Positions 58,401 to 64,000 of a stretch of DNA of 64,000 bases are shown here, piece after piece. The stretch's first letter is position 1. Every line of letters begins with the position of its first letter. A program made the translations under genes and the position numbers. Source of the DNA: Absidia repens. Its lineage: Eukaryota; Mucoromycota; Mucoromycetes; Mucorales; Cunninghamellaceae. Under the pieces are notes generated by a model. The model had not been told where the DNA came from. It was given only the letters and a program-made list of their open reading frames with translations, and did no database searches. The stretch is taken from assembly GCA_002105175.1 (NCBI GenBank), contig MCGE01000011.1, positions 186,001 to 250,000 on the forward strand, given 5' to 3'.

Positions 58401-60241
58401 CTATTTCCAGAGAGACTTCAAGTGAGCACTGGGTCTTGATCCATAGGTTTCCATTTCTTCCAAAGCAAGGTGGAACCGGGTATCCTTTTCTAATGCCAGT
58501 TTTGTTGCCAACACAATATAGCAGTATCGAGGAGGCGTCATCCCTTGGTGTTTCATTTCTTCCAGATAGACGAAGGCATCTTCATAATTGGACTGTTTGC
58601 ATATCAACATAATCATCTTAGTAAACGTATCCATATTGGGGGCGACATTGGCTTTTTTGAGTTCATCATATACAATCTGACCCATCCCCGTAGTTTCCGT
58701 TCGAATACACGCGTCCAGCACCGCATTATAAGTGTCGATATCAGGAACAACGCCCAAATTGCTTGCTTCTCGGAAAGTTGCCACTGTTCGTCCGATATCC
58801 CGGGCCATTCCACATGCTGACACCACAATGTTGAACGCCGCCACATCCACCTTTTTGCCATCCTTTTTCATATCTTCCAGTACATAATATGCCTTGTCAA
58901 TCGCTTCAATGCTACTTGATAATTTGTCGCTAATGGAGATAGTTGACCGTACAGTAGGGACTACATCAGACATACGCATAATATCAAGCACATCAAAAGC
59001 ACTCTTTAAATCGTTCTCAACCACAAACGCTTCCATCAACGGCACAAAGTAATGTTCCTTGTAAGAATAGCCACTATTGCTGAGTTGTTGAATAACGTGT
59101 GTTGCCAGTTTGCTATCACCTAATCGAGCAGCCACACCCAATACATGTAAACAACAACCTTCATCTGGGCGAAGTTCAAATTCGTTCACCGCCTTGTTCC
59201 AGCTGTACCGAGTTTCTTCTAACTAAAGGAAAAACTACGTTGAGAATATGCAGATCTTATTGTTTTCTTTTTCGTTCTCATTTCTACTATATATCACTTA
59301 CTTGATCATTCAAAGCACTGACACGTAGCACATCCATAAGTAATCGAGGGTCTCGTCGTAATGGTAAATCGGCAGCCTCGGCTTCCTTCATCATGCGGAA
59401 AGCGATCGCAGGTTCATTTCTTCTGAGGCAATGGGAGACGATATCACTATAACAGAATAACGTAGGTTCCAGGCCTTGCTTCTTCATTTTGTCCAAATAT
59501 TCCATCATCAAATCGAGATCGTCTTGTTGTGATATGGCCCTGAATATGTTTTGATATGCCATGACTGAAAGTGGTACTTGCTGCTGTTCCATAAAATGCA
59601 CTACTTTGATGAGTGTTGAAGTATTCCGACTGTTCGCCAAGATCTATATAGAGTATTTCAAACAAGAAGACGATGGATTAGTTATCACTACGAGCGTAAT
59701 TAATTGGGTGTAGTTATTCCGCATACCTTCAAGAGATGATTGTAATGTCCGACAGTGTACTGGATACCATGGTTGACAACATCCACCAAAGCGTTGAAGG
59801 CATTTTCTGGCTGGCCCGCGCGGATATATTGAGCCAGTAAATCATTGTATAGTGCCGGGTTGCGTTTTGACTTGTCTTGCAAGGCTTCCTTTATGAGTTG
59901 ATCTATGTTGCTTGGTTGTAAGGGGTCATTTCCGAAAGCAGCTGTCGTTCGCTTTTTAAGTGTATTTATTGATTCGGTGTGTTGGATGGTAGTGGTGGCT
60001 TCATTGTTACTGGTACGTGTTGCTGTTGACGAAGAATACCTAGATGCTAATAGTAATCAATATAAATGTAAAAATTTCAAAATCTAACCGAGATCAGGGA
60101 TATTTCGAGGAACGGAGGAAGAACAAGAGGACTAGGAAGAGAGGGTATTTTACCTAGTATATTTCGTTGGTATTGTTGAATAAGTACTTTCGATAGTGTT
60201 CGATGAGTGTTTTGTGTTGAGCGTATAAAGGTACGGTGCAT
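58401..60241 (-). CDS. Mitochondrial pentatricopeptide repeat (PPR) protein
   Basis: An RNA-binding helical repeat protein, probably acting on mitochondrial transcripts. Four exons (60241-60154, 60046-59727, 59643-59302, 59222-58401) give 523 residues. The start MHRTFIRSTQNTHRTLSKVL is Arg/Thr-rich without acids, typical of a mitochondrial presequence. At least eight PPR-type helical pairs follow, recognisable by units such as ALYNDLLAQYIRAGQPENAF, SVMAYQNIFRAISQQDDLDL, PTLFCYSDIVSHCLRRNEPA, VDVAAFNIVVSACGMARD, DIDTYNAVLDACIRTETTGM and NMDTFTKMIMLICKQSNYED. No extra endonuclease or SMR domain is seen at the C-terminus. The RNA target cannot be told from sequence. It shares a 196-base divergent promoter with the gene at 60438. 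Confidence 0.92.
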
Positions 60242-60437
60242 AGTCGTAAATAATATTAAGTGAAAGAGGGGTAAAATAAAAAAAAAAATAAAAAAAAAAA
60301 TACAAAACAGCCACTTCTTCAAAAACAAAGCGGGGATGTAAATAATCATGCCAACTTTCTTCCCGTGTCTTCTTCCTCAATTTTTTTTTTTGTTTTAACT
60401 GTTTGTATTTTTGTAACAATGGCAAATAATAAAATTC
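60242..60437. promoter_or_regulatory. Divergent promoter, PPR gene / QWRF-like gene
   Basis: Only 196 bases separate the two start codons, so both promoters must fit here. It contains A-runs at 60279-60300 and a T-run at 60381-60391, typical nucleosome-depleting tracts. Confidence 0.5.
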
Positions 60438-61719
60438 ATGAAAGGTAGACTTTTTAATACCCTAAGACGTTATTTCCTACCTGCTAACCCCTTTTTTCGA
60501 CATAGAGCTGCGAAAAGAAGGCACTCTGAAACTTCAAGTGGATATACCGAAAACCCACCAAGCAGTCGACATGGAAGAACAACAACGCAAAATGTTGCAA
60601 ACGAAAAGCACATGACGAGTTCAAGGAATATACTTGGACCACTTACACATGATGTGGGTACTGAGATTGACGTCGATTTGGACCAGCAACAACCACAAGA
60701 ATCTTATCACATACCACTGGCTTCAACCGCGCACTACCTATCGCCGACCGTGTCATCTTTACAACATTATGCACATGATTTGCCCCCATTTCCACCGAAA
60801 ACACGTGCAACACATGCTTCGACTTCTATTTCCTCTCAACGGCAACAACAGCAACAACTTTCCCAGGATACTGATGAAGTTGCCGAGGATCAACATGATC
60901 AACAAACGTACTTGCGGGTAGGTGGGGGAGTGGAGGATGGTGCGGGTTACTGATACTGTATCTTCAACTTTGATGATGATGCTTTTTTTTCTCTCTCTTC
61001 TTTTTCAATCTGTAGACAACCGAACAAGATCAGCAAGTAATAGGCTACAATCAGCAACTGAATATTGAAAATGAGATGAAGCTATATGCAAGGTATCTGC
61101 AATGGGAATGGGTGGCCCTTGAAATGGAGAAGATAATCAAGGGACTGAAGATACCTATCCAGGTATGTGAACAACAAAAAACAATGCTGATGGGATGATG
61201 ATGAGCTAACCAGAAGCATCTTTTTATGTTTACTACATATATAGGAGCAACTTTTGGAAGCGAAGAACATTTGTACTGGAGCAATGCTATCATCAAATGG
61301 AAAAGACTATTTGAAAGAGTGGGAAACAACATATCTATTACCCATACAAGAAGATGTAGATTTACTTGAAGCCAAAGGTCTTGATGCACATGTGGCAGGT
61401 AATTGTGAAAAACGAAAACATTCCTCCTTTATCGTTCATTGATCACTTTTAAAATTTATCTTGTAGATTCTTGTTTAATGAAATTCGAAACGGCAATATT
61501 CCAGTTCAACCGTATAAGGCAAAAGGTGATACAATATTATGACCTACAACTATCCTGTACTAAGGCTCTTCTTTTTTATATATATGTATGTATTTCTAGC
61601 TTCCAGAGACAACATACCGCACTCATCTGAGCCTTTTACAAGACAGTTTCCATTATATACATGAAATATACAAAGACAAGGTCAATATTTCCTATGCGTT
61701 TTTGGTGAATTCCATTTGA
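60438..61719 (+). CDS. Basic-tail coiled-coil protein with QWRF/HAUS8-like signature
   Basis: Five exons (60438-60917, 61016-61162, 61245-61398, 61467-61525, 61600-61719) give 319 residues. The first 160 residues are basic, Ser/Gln-rich and disordered (MKGRLFNTLRRYFLPANPFF, FRHRAAKRRH). The second half is helical: NEMKLYARYLQWEWVALEME, then EQLLEAKNICTG, KDYLKEWETTYLLPIQEDVD, MKFETAIFQFNRIRQK and LPETTYRTHLSLLQDSF. The pattern YLQWxW, a later W before a Leu-Pro segment, and a closing LP helix resembles the HAUS8/plant AUG8 (QWRF) family. That family has the same plan of a basic disordered microtubule-binding tail followed by an augmin-binding coiled coil. I recognise only the pattern, so the assignment is tentative. 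The GTGATA donor at 61526 avoids a poorly fitting readthrough. Confidence 0.7.
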
Positions 61720-62104
61720 ATAGCGATTTTGTGCTGGACCTGAATTTGCATTGATGACTGCTTCATTACTTTAGTGTAGTTTGGTTTATGTTATATTTGT
61801 TACCATACCCTTCCCTTATTGTTATTATACCATACCCCTGACTCCCCCCCCCTCCTCCTAATATACACCCAACCCTCTCAATTGCCCACTATGATAATTT
61901 ATTATTATGAATAAATTTGAGAAAAGTGATTTTTGGAAATAGAGATTTGATTATGATGTGTATGGAATTATTGCAGTTGGTTTGGGCGAAAAAAATACTC
62001 TAGTCAGGTGCATTATCTTCGGTTTAAAATAAGAGCTTTGAATGGCATTTCAAGGTGACACAGGCGAAAATAGCTGATCGATCGGCGTTTACAATTACAG
62101 GGTG

Positions 62105-62135
<31 letters not shown>

Positions 62136-62192
62136 GTTACAAAGATCTCCACCTTGTTCTGGTAAGGACATCCTTTTTCTGACATTTCCCTT
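61720..62192. other. Intergenic, QWRF-like 3' region and RAD51D-like promoter
   Basis: 473 bases between two plus-strand genes. A T-run of about 27 lies at 62109-62135, shortly upstream of the next start codon. ATAAA motifs near 61908 fit polyadenylation of the upstream gene. No gene seen. Confidence 0.45.
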
Positions 62193-63577
62193 ATGCCAAA
62201 ATTGACATTTCTGAAACAGAAATGGACAATTAAACAACAAGAACTATTTGATTCAGTGATTATAGAGCTGGAAAAACTTGACATTTACGATGGTAAGTGA
62301 GTGATTCTTGACGAATGATTCGCGTCATTTATATTGACCAACTTTTCATACGATATACCGTAGATGTGTCCTTTCTCATGGCTAATTTGATGGAAATCAG
62401 CGAAAAAACATCTATTGCTTTACCGGTAAAACAAGAAAACAAAAGCTCGAGACTTCACTGCTTGATCCCACCAATTTGACGACGATCTGTTATTATTATC
62501 CTGTAGGTACTCGGTGCACTGCGGCAGCAACTTGTGTCGCTCAGCAATTGCCAAGTCGATAGCACGATAACGGAAGCCAGGTACATCCGAACAGCGTTTC
62601 CTCACTTGAATGACTGTATTTTGGGTGGGTTGCGATTGGGTGACCTGATTGAAATCACTAGTACCGATACACCACTTTTGGAGAAGGTAAGCCATATCGT
62701 CAAATCATCATGTCAAGCATTGACACTTTTGGTGCCTCACATAGTTCTCCATGAATGTGATTGAAAGCTTTTTGGCCCAATATTCTCTCGGCAAGGTCAT
62801 CCATATTGATACAGCTGGTCGATTCCGCTCAAGACTTTTGAGCTCCCCACAGGTAAAGGTTTTGAAGAAAATAAGAACATATATAATAGTAAGCTTACCG
62901 CACTACTCTACAGTTGCCATTATCACGAATCGAATGCAACAAAGCATTTACAATCACAACCATCGACCAACTGATAGAACGCTACGGTGCACTTTATCTT
63001 GCTTCAAAGCGGCATCAGCATCATCGGAATCCGCAACCTCTTTTGATTGTGGTTGAGGATATGGGATACGTACTAGACTCGAATTGGAATACAACTACAG
63101 ATCAAGGTAAGCTGAATATGAACGAACGCGATCCTGTCCTTAAGATCAATAGTATGTATTAATATATCTGTTTTTTCACGTTTTGTTGTAGTGCTCAAGC
63201 TTCATCAAACCATCCTACTCTTGAAATCCATGGACATATGTATTATGGTATGAAGAAGAAATAGAAAAAAGTGTTTCTTTAAACACTTAGGTGATCTGAT
63301 TTTAAAGTATATGTATACCGGAAAAATAGGCTAGTTACCACGCAGTCCCTAATATACCTCGACGTCATGTAAACAGCTGGAATAATATGATCGATCAACG
63401 AATGGTTCTATCTTATACCGGCGGAAATCAAGTGCTGGCAAGTATCTCGAAGGCAAGACATGTGGTAAGACTTGTAGTATTTATAGAGGCAATGGAATCG
63501 ATTGACTAAATTTACTATCATATTTATCTCTTTATACCACCTAGAAAACACCTCAAGACTGTCATCTATCCATCTAG
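62193..63577 (+). CDS. RAD51-family paralog, RAD51D-like, with eroded Walker A
   Basis: Eight exons (62193-62292, 62364-62425, 62507-62686, 62745-62852, 62914-63106, 63192-63247, 63330-63464, 63545-63577) give 288 residues. The N-terminal helical region (QELFDSVIIELEKLDIYDDV, SFLMANLMEISEKTSIALP) fits a RAD51D-type linker domain. FPHLNDCILGGLRLGDLIEI aligns with the start of the RecA core. VIHIDTAGRFRSRLLSSP corresponds to the strand after Walker A. PLLIVVEDMGYVLD is the Walker B strand, though with VED rather than a hydrophobic Asp pair. NSWNNMIDQRMVLSYTGG matches the late GRxW..D.R..L segment. At the Walker A site, where a GKT is expected, the sequence reads ITSTDTPLLEKFSMNVIESF. Homologous recombination support as a structural partner is the likely role, without ATP hydrolysis. 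Confidence 0.75.
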
Positions 63578-63796
63578 TCACCGAGCTGTTATTCTTTTAT
63601 TTAGTTTAGTTTTGTCCTCCTTATCGACCTATCACTTTTTTTAGTTAATTATTTTCAATTATCATGAATAAAAACCCATTGTATATATCACGTATTTATT
63701 ATAAACTGTTGAATATAGTGCATTGTCAGATTTAATTATCCATAAAAAACTATAAAGGTCGCTTTGTTGAAACATCAATTTTGCATAGGACGATTG

Positions 63797-64000
63797 CTTT
63801 TACTTGGAAATAAAACTTTTGGTCACGTACTGTGATAGTAAAGATAAAAAGTAACAAAGACACATGGGCTATTCATATATATATAACGCCTTAAGACAGT
63901 TAAAGTCGGTCGGTTTTATTTGAGGGTGGAAGGAACTGCACCACCGACGTTTGCACGCTCCATTTTTCAAATACCGCCCACGTGAATATTTATTTTCTTC
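63797..64000 (+). repeat. Dispersed repeat family, copy C (truncated by window edge)
   Basis: The head of the repeat only: TTTTACTTGGAAATAAAAC at 63798, GTCACGTACTGTGATAGTAA after it, and CAAATACCGCCCACGTGA with CACGTG at 63979-63984. Spacing from ACTTG to CACGTG is 177 bases, as in copy B. The rest lies outside the window. Confidence 0.65.

Noticed and set aside
1..64000. A biosynthetic gene cluster, CRISPR array, viral insertion or bacterial-type operon
   Set aside because: Genes belong to unrelated housekeeping and signalling pathways, carry spliceosomal introns, and no array or virus-like gene is visible.

Overview
This window is nuclear DNA from a fungus, most likely an early-diverging, non-flagellated one (Mucoromycota, Mucorales-like). 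The sequence is AT-rich. Nearly every gene is cut by several short introns (about 45-110 bases) with GTAAG-type donors and YAG acceptors behind T-runs. Fungal marker genes include homoaconitase of the alpha-aminoadipate lysine pathway, a Ste18-like G-gamma, a PMC1-type calcium pump and an intact Argonaute. The genus cannot be fixed from this window. I rebuilt 23 protein-coding genes exon by exon (one runs off the left edge) and one pseudogene. Splice phases close exactly in all complete models.

Layout. 1-1775: partial seven-transmembrane protein (-). 1776-4819: gene-poor, holding repeat copy A. 4820-7955: inositol polyphosphate kinase ITPK1 and eEF1A methyltransferase EFM7 (-). 9624-12472: a large secreted-then-anchored mucin-like surface protein with CDNLLGIGC repeats (-). 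12995-15040: MATE exporter (-). 15917-17242: omega-amidase NIT2 (+). 18700-21298: fused uridine kinase/UPRT-like protein (-). 21837-23467: Erv46/ERGIC3 (-). 23674-25252: proteasome regulator PI31 (-). 25437-26425: basic Ser-rich protein of unknown function (+). 27001-30911: PMC1-like Ca2+-ATPase (+). 31120-34402: Argonaute (+). 35212-35514: small Lys-rich protein (-). 35654-36461: decayed eEF1B copy (+). 37170-38042: repeat copy B. 38506-40832: homoaconitase LYS4 (-). 41102-41439: G-gamma (+). 42730-44318: CEP120-like C2 protein (+). 44519-48018: OSR1/SPAK-like kinase carrying six RFxV motifs (+). 48559-52252: proteasome subunit RPN1 (-). 52997-54607: coiled-coil protein (-). 56516-57625: bHLH-leucine zipper factor (-). 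58401-60241: PPR protein (-). 60438-61719: coiled-coil protein with a QWRF/HAUS8-like signature (+). 62193-63577: RAD51D-like paralog with a degenerate Walker A (+). 63797-64000: repeat copy C, cut by the window edge.

The genes form no biosynthetic cluster or operon; this is ordinary mixed fungal gene content. Shared themes are signalling (GPCR-like protein, G-gamma, mucin sensor, OSR1-like kinase, bHLH factor, ITPK1, calcium pump), proteostasis (RPN1, PI31) and mitochondria (LYS4, PPR). The least explained signals are a dispersed repeat family with a conserved CACGTG-containing head (three copies), the eEF1B pseudogene, the RFxV array inside an OSR1-like kinase, and the catalytically eroded RAD51D-like gene.
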